Below, piece by piece: positions 8,013-16,798 of a stretch of DNA of 24,899 nucleotides. The stretch is taken from positions 1 through 24,899 of the forward strand of contig CAYQZZ010000028.1 of the NCBI GenBank assembly GCA_964422155.1, read 5' to 3'. Below the pieces are notes generated by a model. It worked only from the letters and a program-made list of their open reading frames with translations, did no database searches and was not told the DNA's origin. Position numbers and translations under genes: made by a program. The DNA is from JBGPRB01 sp964422155 (GTDB taxonomy: Bacteria; Chloroflexota; Dehalococcoidia; Dehalococcoidales; RBG-16-60-22). Within the stretch, counting starts at the first letter, position 1, and every line of letters begins with the position of its first letter.

Positions 8013-8041
8013 AGAAAGGAGGCAAGCGGCCTCCGCCTTTT
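8013..8041 (+). terminator. GC-rich hairpin followed by TTTT
   Basis: GGAGGC (8018-8023) and GCCTCC (8029-8034) enclose a 5-base loop, and GCCTTTTAT follows. The structure starts only a few bases after the predicted transcription start, so it would cut transcription to about 30 bases or form the 5' end of an RNA. It could also serve the upstream reductase gene, 150 bases away. Confidence 0.35.
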
Positions 8042-8044
8042 ATC

Positions 8045-8097
8045 TGGGCTACATGGGGTTCAGAAGGTCGGCAGTTCAAATCTGCCCGCCCCGACCA
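8045..8097 (+). pseudogene. 3' half of a tRNA-Pro (GGG), ending in CCA
   Basis: A perfect T arm is present: GGCAG (8070-8074), loop TTCAAAT, CTGCC (8082-8086). It is followed by a 7-base acceptor strand CGCCCCG (8087-8093), discriminator A and encoded CCA (8095-8097). A 3' strand ending in G at position 72 fits the CGGGGCG 5' strand of tRNA-Pro. Upstream, AGGTC is a normal variable loop, and ATGGGGT reads as an anticodon loop with GGG. The anticodon stem no longer pairs well and no D arm or 5' acceptor strand exists upstream. It is therefore a relic, either an integration (att) scar or a decayed tRNA. Confidence 0.6.
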
Positions 8098-8192
8098 TAG
8101 CTTCAAAAATACACGTTGAGACCTCCTGATACGATAAATTTACGGCGAATCCGCAAGATTAAGCATGGTTGTTTCACGATAATCGGGGGCAA

Positions 8193-8215
8193 AGCCGGGG
8201 ACTTCTCCCACGGCT
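8193..8215 (+). other. Strong unassigned hairpin in the 500-base non-coding stretch
   Basis: AGCCGGGGA (8193-8201) pairs with TCCC-A-CGGCT (8206-8215): nine base pairs, one bulged A and a CTTC loop. No T run follows. The rest of 8098-8374 shows no open frame or RNA family that I can name. The hairpin lies 160 bases before the MBL gene and could be part of a leader or a structured RNA. Confidence 0.35.
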
Positions 8216-8374
8216 CTGGTGAAGGGATTCGTAATCAATAAGCAGATTGAGGCAACAGCATAAACAGGATAGATATTATCAGCCATTTTATTTGTTATTC
8301 TCCGATACGGTAATATTTAGTATTCATGGCAGGAATTACTCCCCGATTTAAATTTTAAGCGAAAGGAAGCGTCT

Positions 8375-9298
8375 ATGAGCCTGGATGAGCGTCTCAATAA
8401 CATCTATGTAATTGATACGAAAATGTTCGATTTTGACAAGTACATGTCAGCCTATATAGTGGCAGGTAAAGAAATCGCTCTAATCGATACCGGCCTGCCG
8501 AGCCAGATTGATGCTGTGCGAGCCGGTATCAGGGCACATGGGTTTTCCATCAGCGATATATCCTATATCTTCATTACCCACTCACACCCGGACCATAGCG
8601 GCAACGTAGCGCCAATACTAAAGGAGAATCCCAGGGCTAAGGTCTATATTCATCCCCTGGGGGTAGAACAACTAATCGACCCTTCCATCGAGCTGGCCAC
8701 CCGGAAAAAGGCGCTTCCGCCCAGGATGCAGGCAAAAATAGGTGAAATGGAGCCTGTACCAGCGGCCCGCATCCGGCGGCTGAATGACGGCGATGTGTTC
8801 GACCTGGGTAATGGCGAGAGATTAAGGGTTATTTTCGCGCCGGGGCACCAGCCGGACGGTATCGTCCTGTTCGAAGAGAAAAACAAGGGACTATTCATCA
8901 ATGACCTGGTCGGCAATTACCTGCAGGACGCCGATGCACACTATGCCCTCAATCCGCCAAATTCGGACCACCGGGACGGTATTAAATCGATTCAAAAGGT
9001 CATTGACCTGCCTATCAAGTACCTCTACCTGGGCCATTACGGAATCTGTGCCAGACCCGGAGAGGTGATGCAACGTTCCATCGATAAAATGCAGCAGCTT
9101 CTGGACATCGGCACCAGGTACGTGAGGGAAGGCAAGCCCGAGAAGATTGCCCCCGAAGTGTACGCGATAATTTTAACGGAGCTTAAAAAGCTCAGAGTGG
9201 CGAGGGGAGAAGAACTTTACCAGTATGCCGCCAACGAACATATAGCCTCCCAGGCCAGGCTATTCGCCCAGTTTTGCCTGGAGAAATTAAACAAATAA
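8375..9298 (+). CDS. MBL-fold metallo-hydrolase
   Basis: A 307-residue metallo-beta-lactamase-fold hydrolase. The metal motif is THSHPDHSG, with H69, H71, D73 and H74. Further ligands are likely H158 in APGHQPDG, D177 in LFINDLVG and the His of LYLGHYG near 230, the full two-metal set. The C-terminal 70 residues are helical and resemble the extra domain of SNM1/LACTB2-like or thioesterase-like members. The reaction could be ester, thioester or lactone hydrolysis and cannot be fixed from sequence. The ATG at 8375 follows AAAGGAAG. hyuA starts 25 bases downstream, so it probably belongs to the same operon and works on the same pathway. Confidence 0.85.
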   Translation: MSLDERLNNIYVIDTKMFDFDKYMSAYIVAGKEIALIDTGLPSQIDAVRAGIRAHGFSISDISYIFITHSHPDHSGNVAPILKENPRAKVYIHPLGVEQLIDPSIELATRKKALPPRMQAKIGEMEPVPAARIRRLNDGDVFDLGNGERLRVIFAPGHQPDGIVLFEEKNKGLFINDLVGNYLQDADAHYALNPPNSDHRDGIKSIQKVIDLPIKYLYLGHYGICARPGEVMQRSIDKMQQLLDIGTRYVREGKPEKIAPEVYAIILTELKKLRVARGEELYQYAANEHIASQARLFAQFCLEKLNK

Positions 9299-9323
9299 AG
9301 AATCTTTCGGGAAGTGTTCGATA

Positions 9324-11435
9324 ATGTATAAGGTTGGCATTGACATCGGGGGGACTTTTACCGACTGCGTTATTATCGATAATAATGGGCGGAGCACCAT
9401 CTCTAAAGCTCTCACCACCACTCATGACCCCTCCATCGGCGTGCTGGACGCCCTGGCGGCGGGGTGTAAAACAATGGGTCTTACGGTCGAGAGACTTCTT
9501 TCCGCCTGTGACGCCTTCTTTCACAGCTGCACCATCGGCACCAACGCCATTATCGAGCGTACCGGAGCCAGGACGGCTTTCATCACCACCAGAGGCCATG
9601 AAGATATGCTGCTCATCGGGAAAATCAGCCAGAAGGTCGCCGGACTGACCGAGCTGGAAATAATCCATACCTCCAGGCTTAACAGGGCCGAGCCGCCGCT
9701 CGTTCCCCGGGACCTGGTCTTCGGAGTCAACGAAAGGGTTACCTGGAACGGCGAGGTGCTCGTCCCGCTGAAAGTCGAAGAGCTGGACAAACTGGTAGAA
9801 GAACTCAAGGTAAAAGGCGTCGAGAGCGTGGCGGTGTGCCTGTTATGGTCGTTTATGAATCCTGGGCACGAACAGGAAATCAAAAAGGTGCTGGAGGCAA
9901 AGCTGCCGGACGTATACTGTTCCATCTCCTCGGAGATAAGCCCGACCTTCGGCGAGTACGAGCGCGCCACCGCCACCGTAATCAATGCGTATATAGGCCC
10001 GAAGGTCAAGGATTACCTGGTCAACCTTCAGTCGAAGCTATCCGACGCCGGCTATACCAGACCCTTGCTGTCAATGCAGTGCGAAGGCGGCACCACATAT
10101 GTCGAAGATGCCGTCAGACGGGCCGTCCTGACGGTCGATTCGGGGCCGGTGGGGGGAGTGGCCGGCGGGAAGTGGCTGGGGAAGAAATATAAAGAGCCGA
10201 ACCTTATCTGCACCGATGTCGGCGGTACCTCCTTCGATGTGGGACTGATATACGGGGGCGAGCCCCAGCTTGAAGACGAGCCGGTAATTGAAAAATACAG
10301 GTTCAGGATACCCAAGGTTGCCATTAAATCAATCGGCGCCGGGGGCGGCAGTATCGCCTGGCTGGACGCGGCTAATGTTTTACGGGTGGGACCGCAAAGC
10401 GCCGGTGCTAAACCCGGCCCGGCCTGTTACGGCACAGGTGGACGGGAACCCACCGTAACCGATGCCGACCTCGTTCTGGGCTATCTCAATCCGGACTATT
10501 TCCTCGGCGGGGCTTTGAAGCTCGATAAGAAAAAGGCGGAAGAAGCATTATCCAGGCTGGCTAAAAGGATGAAAAAAGATGTGGTCGAGACGGCACACGC
10601 CATTTTTAAAATAATGAACGCCCAGATGGCCGACCTGATAAGAAAATGTACGGTGGAAAGGGGCTTCGACCCCAGGAGTTTTTCGCTGATTGCCTACGGC
10701 GGGGCAGGACCAACACACGTCGCTTTCTATAGCGCCGATGTCAAGGCTAAAAGAATATATGTCCTGCCGAACGCGACCGTTTTCTCCGCCTTCGGCATCT
10801 TAACCAGCCCGATTACTCATTACGCCATGGTCTCCCGCCGGAGGGGGAGTCCGTACCCCGGAGACTACTGCCGGGGGCTCAATGATACCATAAAATCGTT
10901 ATCCGAGAATATATTATCCCAGTTTTCCAGCGAAGGGATTCCTCGCTCAGAAGTCGAGATGGTAAAATCAATAACCATGCGGTATAACATGCAGGTACAT
11001 GAAATAGAGGTGGAAATTAGAGAGGACGATATCTCACCCGAAATCCTGGAAAGCATCATCATTCCAAGATTTGAAAATAAATACAGTGAAATTTACGGCA
11101 CCGGCACCGAAGCCAGGGAAGCCGGCACAGAAATTATCAACTGTAAAGTCGTCGGAAGGTACTATCATTTCGTTGTCGAAGAAACGGTCCCGGAAAGCTC
11201 CGCGAGGGCTAAGTCCGACATTAAATTGAAAGGGAAACGCGGGGCTTTCTTTGAGCAAAGAGGGCGGCTGATGGAAATGGACACAGATATCTTCGACGGC
11301 AATAGCCTGGGCGCCGACGATTTGCTGATAGGGCCATCAATCGTAGAAAGGTACGGCGATGCCATCGTGATACCGCCGGGGTACAAGGGAGAGGTGGACG
11401 CTCTGGGGACTATCAGTCTGACGGGCATAAATTGA
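9324..11435 (+). CDS. hyuA: Hydantoinase/oxoprolinase subunit A (acetone-carboxylase beta-like)
   Basis: A 703-residue HyuA-family protein, the ATP-using subunit of hydantoinase, 5-oxoprolinase or acetone/acetophenone carboxylase type enzymes. The N-terminus YKVGIDIGGTFTDCVIID is the ASKHA phosphate-1 loop, and TDVGGTSFDVGLI (about residues 298-310) is the second. AYGGAGPTHVAFY near 460 is the adenosine-side signature. Domain order is Hydant_A_N, Hydantoinase_A and a C-terminal beta domain, at the normal length. With HyuB it would phosphorylate a carbonyl or amide substrate to drive ring opening or carboxylation. Its partner is 31 bases downstream. The carboxylase-type zinc extension on that partner favours the acetone/acetophenone-carboxylase branch, by inference. 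Confidence 0.92.
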   Translation: MYKVGIDIGGTFTDCVIIDNNGRSTISKALTTTHDPSIGVLDALAAGCKTMGLTVERLLSACDAFFHSCTIGTNAIIERTGARTAFITTRGHEDMLLIGKISQKVAGLTELEIIHTSRLNRAEPPLVPRDLVFGVNERVTWNGEVLVPLKVEELDKLVEELKVKGVESVAVCLLWSFMNPGHEQEIKKVLEAKLPDVYCSISSEISPTFGEYERATATVINAYIGPKVKDYLVNLQSKLSDAGYTRPLLSMQCEGGTTYVEDAVRRAVLTVDSGPVGGVAGGKWLGKKYKEPNLICTDVGGTSFDVGLIYGGEPQLEDEPVIEKYRFRIPKVAIKSIGAGGGSIAWLDAANVLRVGPQSAGAKPGPACYGTGGREPTVTDADLVLGYLNPDYFLGGALKLDKKKAEEALSRLAKRMKKDVVETAHAIFKIMNAQMADLIRKCTVERGFDPRSFSLIAYGGAGPTHVAFYSADVKAKRIYVLPNATVFSAFGILTSPITHYAMVSRRRGSPYPGDYCRGLNDTIKSLSENILSQFSSEGIPRSEVEMVKSITMRYNMQVHEIEVEIREDDISPEILESIIIPRFENKYSEIYGTGTEAREAGTEIINCKVVGRYYHFVVEETVPESSARAKSDIKLKGKRGAFFEQRGRLMEMDTDIFDGNSLGADDLLIGPSIVERYGDAIVIPPGYKGEVDALGTISLTGIN

Positions 11436-11466
11436 TAAGTATGACCAACAGTCTGGGAGGCTAAAA

Positions 11467-13707
11467 GTGTCTCGTGAAAATATCAAACCTGGCAAAGTCG
11501 ACCCGGTAACGTTCGAAGTCCTTCGCCACCGACTCTGGGCGATAAACGACGAGCAGGGCGCTATCGCCGCAAGGATATCAGGCTCACCGGCGATATACGA
11601 AACATTCGATTTCAACATCGGCATATTAACCGCCGCCGGTAAGGGCGTGTTCACCGGAGTGTACATCGGACCTCATGCCATTCCCCTGGAGATAGTGGTC
11701 AAATCCGTCAGGGAAAGGTTCGGCGAAGATATACAGGACGGCGATATGTTTTTCACCAACGACCCCTGGTGCGGCGCTCTTCATGCCAATGACGGCGTCC
11801 TGGCGGCGCCCGTTTTCTGGGAGAACGAAATCATCTGCTGGACGGCTATCGTGATGCACGATATGGACGTGGGAGGACCGGTAGCCGGGAGCTGGGTCGT
11901 CGGGGCGAAAGAAACTTTCGAGGAAGCCCCCCTTTACCCCCCGATAAAGATTGTCAGGCAGGACACCCTCCAGCATGATGTCTATTCCATTCTCCGGCGC
12001 AACTGCCGGATACCGGAGAAGAATTATTTGAATATGAAGGCCCGGATAAGCTCACAGATTATGACCCGGCGCCGCCTTTATGAAATCATCCGGGAATACG
12101 GCAGAGATACCTTTGTCAATTTACTGGAGCAGGTCATCAACCATACGAATTTCGTGGTAAAGTCCAGGCTGCGCGAGATTCCGGATGGCTCCTGGTGGGA
12201 GTACGGCTATCTCGACCACAACGGAATCACGAACCAAATCTATAAGCTTGTCGTAAAGCTTACCAAGAAAGGTACAAAACTGACTTTCGATTTCACCGGC
12301 ACCGACAAGCAAGCTACAGGTTCGATAAACTGCACTTCTTCCGGGCTGCGGGGGGGAGTGCTGGGACCGCTCCTGGCGATGCTCTGCTATGACCTGCCCT
12401 GGAGCACCGGAGCCCTGGAAGACATCGTGGAAATAATATCCGAGGAGGGCACGGTAAATAACGCCACATTTCCTGCCGGCTGCAGCATGGCCTCACTGCA
12501 GGGGGCACATGCCACGCAGCATGTCGCCGCCAATGCCATCGCCAAGATGCTCTGCTGCAGTCGTACCTATAAAGAGGAGGCACAGGCATGCTGGCAGCCA
12601 TATCTGACCGGGATTTTCACCTCGGGGTTGGACCCGCGTGGTCAAAGCTACGTGGACGGTTTCCCGGATGGGGGCGCCGGTGGGGGCGGCGCCCGCACTT
12701 TTGGCGACGGTATCGAGTGCGGTGGTATGATACACTCCCTGCGTGCCGCCATCCCGAATGTCGAAACCAATGAATATGTCCAGCCGATTCTTCAGATATA
12801 CCGGCGCTACTGCCCCGACACGAGCGGGCACGGCATGTACCGCGGGGGCGTCGGACTTGAGTTTGCCTATACGCCTTTAGGCACATCTAAACCCCTTACC
12901 TGTGTTTATGTTTCCGCAGGTGTTTCCGCACCCAGCGGTAGAGGGCTTTTCGGCGGTTACCCCTCCAGCATAAATGCCAATGTAGTATTGCGTAAGTCCA
13001 ACATCCTTAAACTCTTCAAGAAGGGCATCATTCCCACAAGCATGAATGAGATACAGCCGGTAACCACGGAGATATTACAGGCTAAAGCCAACATCCAGAT
13101 GGTATCCGGGGATGTTGCCGTAACCATGGAAGCCGGAGGGGGCGGCTATGGCGACCCGCTAAAGAGGAACCCCGAGCTGGTGCGCCGTGACGTCGTCAAT
13201 GGTCTGGTCAGTCGGGACGTAGCCGGAAGGGTGCACGGCGTTGTTTTCCGGAACGCCCGGATGAGCGTGGACGAGGCCAAAACGACACGTTTGAGGGAAG
13301 AAATACTGGCCAAACGCAGGGAAAGGAAAGCCATGCGGGAGAAGGATATTATCGAAAAGCTCAAAGCTCAGGGAATCGAATGTCAGGAGATGAAAACAAC
13401 ACAGATAATCTCCGATTTCCTTGAGGTAAGAGTACCTGAATCCAGACAAGGCTCTCCGGTTATATTTTGTAGCTCCTGCGGCACACCGATATGCTTTACC
13501 AGTGAAAACATGCGTGAATATATGTCAAGGTCTCAACCTATCCCGATAAGCTTTTTATCTCCGGTCAATGATTTCTGCGCCGACCCCATTTTTTCCATGA
13601 TAGAGTATTCATGTACCGATTGCGGGACGTTACTATCGGTGGATATCGTGCGGAAAGAAGAACAGGAAACAGTCCGGCCAGAATTGCTGCTGACTGTGGT
13701 GAAATAA
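11467..13707 (+). CDS. hyuB: Hydantoinase/oxoprolinase subunit B fused to a gamma-like zinc-ribbon domain
   Basis: A 746-residue HyuB-family protein. The core (about residues 1-580) opens with DPVTFEVLRHRLWAINDE, contains FFTNDPWCGALHANDG and MHDMDVGG with likely metal ligands, and ends near EAGGGGYGDPLKRNPE. A charged, helical linker (about 600-650, rich in Arg/Lys/Glu) follows, then a Cys cluster: C668, C671, C676, C704, C716 and C719 in CSSCG and CTDCG repeats. Ordinary HyuB proteins are 510-600 residues. This tail resembles the small zinc-binding gamma subunit of acetone carboxylase, here apparently fused. The GTG start at 11467 follows GGGAGG with correct spacing. A strong hairpin ends the operon. 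Confidence 0.9.
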   Translation: MSRENIKPGKVDPVTFEVLRHRLWAINDEQGAIAARISGSPAIYETFDFNIGILTAAGKGVFTGVYIGPHAIPLEIVVKSVRERFGEDIQDGDMFFTNDPWCGALHANDGVLAAPVFWENEIICWTAIVMHDMDVGGPVAGSWVVGAKETFEEAPLYPPIKIVRQDTLQHDVYSILRRNCRIPEKNYLNMKARISSQIMTRRRLYEIIREYGRDTFVNLLEQVINHTNFVVKSRLREIPDGSWWEYGYLDHNGITNQIYKLVVKLTKKGTKLTFDFTGTDKQATGSINCTSSGLRGGVLGPLLAMLCYDLPWSTGALEDIVEIISEEGTVNNATFPAGCSMASLQGAHATQHVAANAIAKMLCCSRTYKEEAQACWQPYLTGIFTSGLDPRGQSYVDGFPDGGAGGGGARTFGDGIECGGMIHSLRAAIPNVETNEYVQPILQIYRRYCPDTSGHGMYRGGVGLEFAYTPLGTSKPLTCVYVSAGVSAPSGRGLFGGYPSSINANVVLRKSNILKLFKKGIIPTSMNEIQPVTTEILQAKANIQMVSGDVAVTMEAGGGGYGDPLKRNPELVRRDVVNGLVSRDVAGRVHGVVFRNARMSVDEAKTTRLREEILAKRRERKAMREKDIIEKLKAQGIECQEMKTTQIISDFLEVRVPESRQGSPVIFCSSCGTPICFTSENMREYMSRSQPIPISFLSPVNDFCADPIFSMIEYSCTDCGTLLSVDIVRKEEQETVRPELLLTVVK

Positions 13708-13725
13708 TAGATGTCATAATACCCC

Positions 13726-13759
13726 AGAGGGGGTCTTCCGCATGAGAAGAACCCCCTCT
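13726..13759. terminator. Strong hairpin between convergent genes
   Basis: AGAGGGGGT (13726-13734) pairs with ACCCCCTCT (13751-13759), extended inward by CTTC with GAAG around one bulged A and a 7-base loop. It lies 18 bases past the hyuB stop and 30 bases past the stop of the converging FAD oxidase gene. No T run flanks it on either strand, so it may end or stabilise transcripts of both operons. Confidence 0.6.
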
Positions 13760-13789
13760 CACATGCATGGTTACGCTCTAAAGTTCAAA

Positions 13790-15474
13790 CTATTCTTTCG
13801 CCGTGATATAGGTAGAGGACTCCGAAGCTCCATTGGGGTCAAACGTTTTCTTTATCTTCCTCAACCACAGGTGATAATTGCTGGAACTCGGTCCGTACAT
13901 ATCATGGACAGCATCGCTCCAGACGTGGTGAGGCACGCCAAAGTGCTCCTTGATAGAAATTTCATTTGAACCCATGCCGATTTGCCTCTGGACTGCCCTT
14001 GGGTCTTTGCACCTCAAAGAAATTCGAGCGAGTATTTCGCCATGCCCGGTATGCCCGTGTTCAATCGACTGAATAAAAGGAGACGTGCCGTCGTCGAACA
14101 GCATACCTTCTTTGATGAGCCTCTCTTTAATTTTGGTTGTACTTTTAATAAAGTAGCTCATGAGAGGGAAGACATCAGTGCCGCCGACCATGCCTGCCTG
14201 CGGTGCTAAAACCCGACCCGTCTCTTTAATGGAGCCGCAGACTCTGATGAAGCGCCATATGAAGCCGCCTTCGTTTCTGGGGTCCTCTGCCGCCTCCAGA
14301 GACTTCCCTCCGGTCTCCTCGATGATTTGCTGTAATACCCGCTTCTTGAACTCGAAATCCCTCGGAGAATTAGCCGCGATGATAACCATGAAGCCCGGCC
14401 CCAGTACCGAATCTTTGAACTGATTGTAGATTTCAATCTCTTCTTCCATGTTCTTCGTGGCCAGGTTGGAAGCCATCATGGCGGCATTNNNNNNNNNNNN
14501 NNNNNNNNNNNNNNNNNNNNNNNNNNNNNNNNNNNNNNNNNNNNNNNNNNNNNNNNNNNNNNNNNNNNNNNNNNNNNNNNNNNNNNNNCCATGTTCTTCG
14601 TGGCCAGGTTGGAAGCCATCATGGCGGCATTGAAACACATCAGTTCGAACCCGATTTCGGCCTCACCTATCTTGAGCACGGCGTCAATCATCCCGTCCAG
14701 CGTCTTGAAGGAGAAATAGCGAATCATAAAGCCGGACGGAATGTAGCTGGGCCGATAATCCGGCGATATCCCTTCTATCGGGAAAGTGGAAGGGCCCGGC
14801 CAGTGATATATCTTCTGCGCCGCCTTGGTGAATACACCGAGACCCCCCAGCGGTACGGTATTACCCCGTATGATGCCGCGCAGAGACGGCCCCGGGCCAT
14901 CGCCGCAGAACCACTCATCCAGCGAGCCCAGCGAACCGAACCTGACGATTTCACCATCACCGGTCACCCATTCCATGGCCAGAATGTTTCTCTCCCCGTA
15001 GCTGCCGCTCTGGCTGAGATGGCCGAGATTGACATGGGCGGCCAGGGGCAGGGCGGAGCAGTTGGCGCCGGCGCCGGTGAGGTTGCAGTTGAGCCCTCTT
15101 TTCATCAGTTCAGCCTGAAGCTGAGCGCCGATAACGTAAGGCTCGACCACGGCGTACATGCTCTTCTCGTTGATTTCTATGATGTGGTTCATGCGTCTGA
15201 GGTCCAGCTTGATGCAATTGGGACCGGCGGGGTCGCTGTACAGCCAGCCGGTGCTGGACGCTTTATACTGAACCCTGTGCTTGTTGCAGAGCTTGACGAT
15301 TGCCTGTACCTCCTCGGTGTCCTTGGGTAGTGCCACAGCTTCAAATCTCGCTCCCGCCGGCATACCTGCCCGTATAACATTGGCATATGTCTCGGTTATG
15401 ACGGGGTCATCGGAGACATACTGCGGACCGAGGATATCTTCTAATGCTTTATAAAAATCTCTCTTCAAAGCCAT
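13790..15474 (-). CDS. FAD-linked oxidase, VAO/PCMH family (split by a scaffold gap)
   Basis: A flavoprotein with an N-terminal PCMH-type FAD domain: EEVQAIVKLCNKHRVQYKAS, then VEPYVIGAQLQAELMKRG, and a 'GNTVPLGGLGVFTKAA' segment. The C-terminal FAD-oxidase domain ends KKTFDPNGASESS. Relatives include 4-cresol and vanillyl-alcohol oxidases and lactate/glycolate dehydrogenases. The gene contains 100 N (14489-14588), but the 43 bases on each side are identical. Removing the N and one copy leaves 1542 bases, an uninterrupted frame of 513 residues running FNAAMMASNLATKNMEEEIE across the join, so the gene is intact. AAAGGAGG precedes the ATG at 15474. It lies 16 bases after the Fe-S gene in one operon. 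The substrate is unknown. Confidence 0.85.
14446..14631. other. Scaffold gap with duplicated 43-base contig ends
   Basis: 100 N at 14489-14588. Bases 14446-14488 and 14589-14631 are identical. The two contigs therefore overlap by 43 bases and the N run is artificial. Collapsing it restores the FAD oxidase frame. Confidence 0.95.
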
Positions 15475-15490
15475 GATTCATGACCTCCTT

Positions 15491-16759
15491 TCAGATTGCT
15501 TTCTCCAGTAGCTCGACGACATCGAACACCTTGAGGTTACTGCCCTTTTCATTAATGGTATCGCTGAAGACCTGCTCGCACCAGGGGCAGGCAGTAGCTA
15601 TTGCCCCAGCCCCGGTGGCCTCGGCTTCCTCTATTCTTTCGTTAGCCGTCCAGGTGGCAAACTCGGGGTTGGTCTCGTTAACGCCGCCTCCAGCCCCGCA
15701 ACACCAGGCATATTCCTTTATCCTGTCCATCTCGACAAGCTTCAGTCCGGGGATGCTCTTGAGAACATCACGCGGCGGTTCGTAGACGCCATATAGTCCC
15801 CGCCGGTATTCTTTAGGCGGGTCGAACGTACGAATTTCCCCGACAATCTCTTTCCCTTTCCAGTGTATGTAAGGTTCGCCCAGCCTGCCGAGATAACAGG
15901 GGTCATGATAGGTGACGGTAATATCTACTTTCTTCTTCGGCTTCAGTTTACCTTCATTTATCAGGCGGGCAAGGTACTCCGTAATGTGCAGCACTTCCAG
16001 TTTGCCCCTCAGTCCGAACTTGTCATAGAGCACCTTGAAGGCGCTATAGCCATCAGCACAGCCGGTCACCAGCGTCTTAGCGCCCGATTTCTTAATCATC
16101 TCCATGTTCTTTTTAGCCTGATTAAGGAAATCCTGTTTATAGCCCATCTGGTAGGCGCGACCGCCGCAGCATGTCTCGTTTTCTCCGCCGATGCCGAAAT
16201 TAACGCCGGCTTTCTGCAGGAGCTTGACGGTAGCCCTGGCGAGTTTCCACATATCCCTGTTAAAACTCGTCTGGCAGCCGACGTGATAGATGACATCCAC
16301 TTTTTCTCTGGTGCAGTCCTTCAAATTCAATCCCGCCGCCCACTCGCCGCGCTTGACCTTAGCGCCCGGAACCATGGTGCCCTGTTTCCGCAGGCTGTTA
16401 ATGACTTTATCGAGGGCGGGGTTGGTATGGCCTGCCTCGACACAATTAATCCTGATTTCGTTTATCGGCTCCAGGACGTCCATGTCCATGGCATACTTGC
16501 AGGAGATGTCGCAGGCGCCGCACATCTGGCAGTTATAAACTACCTCGAGGAGCTTGTCTGAATAGTCAAGCCTTTTCTCCAGCATGGCCACTCCCATGAC
16601 CATCCGGCCGCCGCCGGAATAGGTATGGAAGTCATACCTGGTTATGCTCGGGCAGACATTGACGCGCTCAAATCCCTTAACCTTTTCCAGGGGTATGAAC
16701 TTACAGGGCGAGCACCGGCGGCATGTTTCCATATTATTTCGATAATCTTGTAACGCCAT
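15491..16759 (-). CDS. Fe-S oxidoreductase with two CCG domains (HdrD/GlcF-like)
   Basis: A 422-residue electron-transfer protein. It has an N-terminal cysteine set C13, C16, C19 and C36 (CRRCSPC then VCP), and a classic 4Fe-4S motif C77-x2-C80-x2-C83-x3-C87 (CQMCGACDISC). Two CCG domains follow: GCQTSF with ETCCGGRAYQ, and HDPCYLGR with WCCGAGGG. These CCG repeats hold a special 4Fe-4S cluster in HdrB/HdrD, and occur in GlpC, GlcF and LutA. No membrane segment is seen. It is flanked by two FAD dehydrogenases in one operon, so it very likely takes electrons from them and passes them to a quinone or another carrier. AAGGAGG precedes the ATG at 16759. Confidence 0.9.
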   Translation of the reverse strand: MALQDYRNNMETCRRCSPCKFIPLEKVKGFERVNVCPSITRYDFHTYSGGGRMVMGVAMLEKRLDYSDKLLEVVYNCQMCGACDISCKYAMDMDVLEPINEIRINCVEAGHTNPALDKVINSLRKQGTMVPGAKVKRGEWAAGLNLKDCTREKVDVIYHVGCQTSFNRDMWKLARATVKLLQKAGVNFGIGGENETCCGGRAYQMGYKQDFLNQAKKNMEMIKKSGAKTLVTGCADGYSAFKVLYDKFGLRGKLEVLHITEYLARLINEGKLKPKKKVDITVTYHDPCYLGRLGEPYIHWKGKEIVGEIRTFDPPKEYRRGLYGVYEPPRDVLKSIPGLKLVEMDRIKEYAWCCGAGGGVNETNPEFATWTANERIEEAEATGAGAIATACPWCEQVFSDTINEKGSNLKVFDVVELLEKAI

Positions 16760-16798
16760 TGCTTATCCTCCTTAGATTCATCCGTTAAATAATTCTAC

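Noticed and set aside
8130..8240. Resemblance of the hairpin region to a c-di-GMP (GEMM) riboswitch or to group II intron domain V
   Set aside because: A CAAAGC element and an AGCCG...CGGCT stem recall both, but the GEMM tetraloop/receptor and the domain V two-base bulge and GAAA loop are missing and no intron protein exists.
9192..10009. Long minus-strand frames opposite the MBL and hyuA genes
   Set aside because: They lie in antisense of strongly conserved proteins and show no family resemblance, ribosome binding site or domain; a by-product of GC-rich codon use.
15863..16561. 232-residue plus-strand frame opposite the Fe-S gene
   Set aside because: The minus strand encodes all cysteine motifs of the CCG protein here; the plus frame has no recognisable features.
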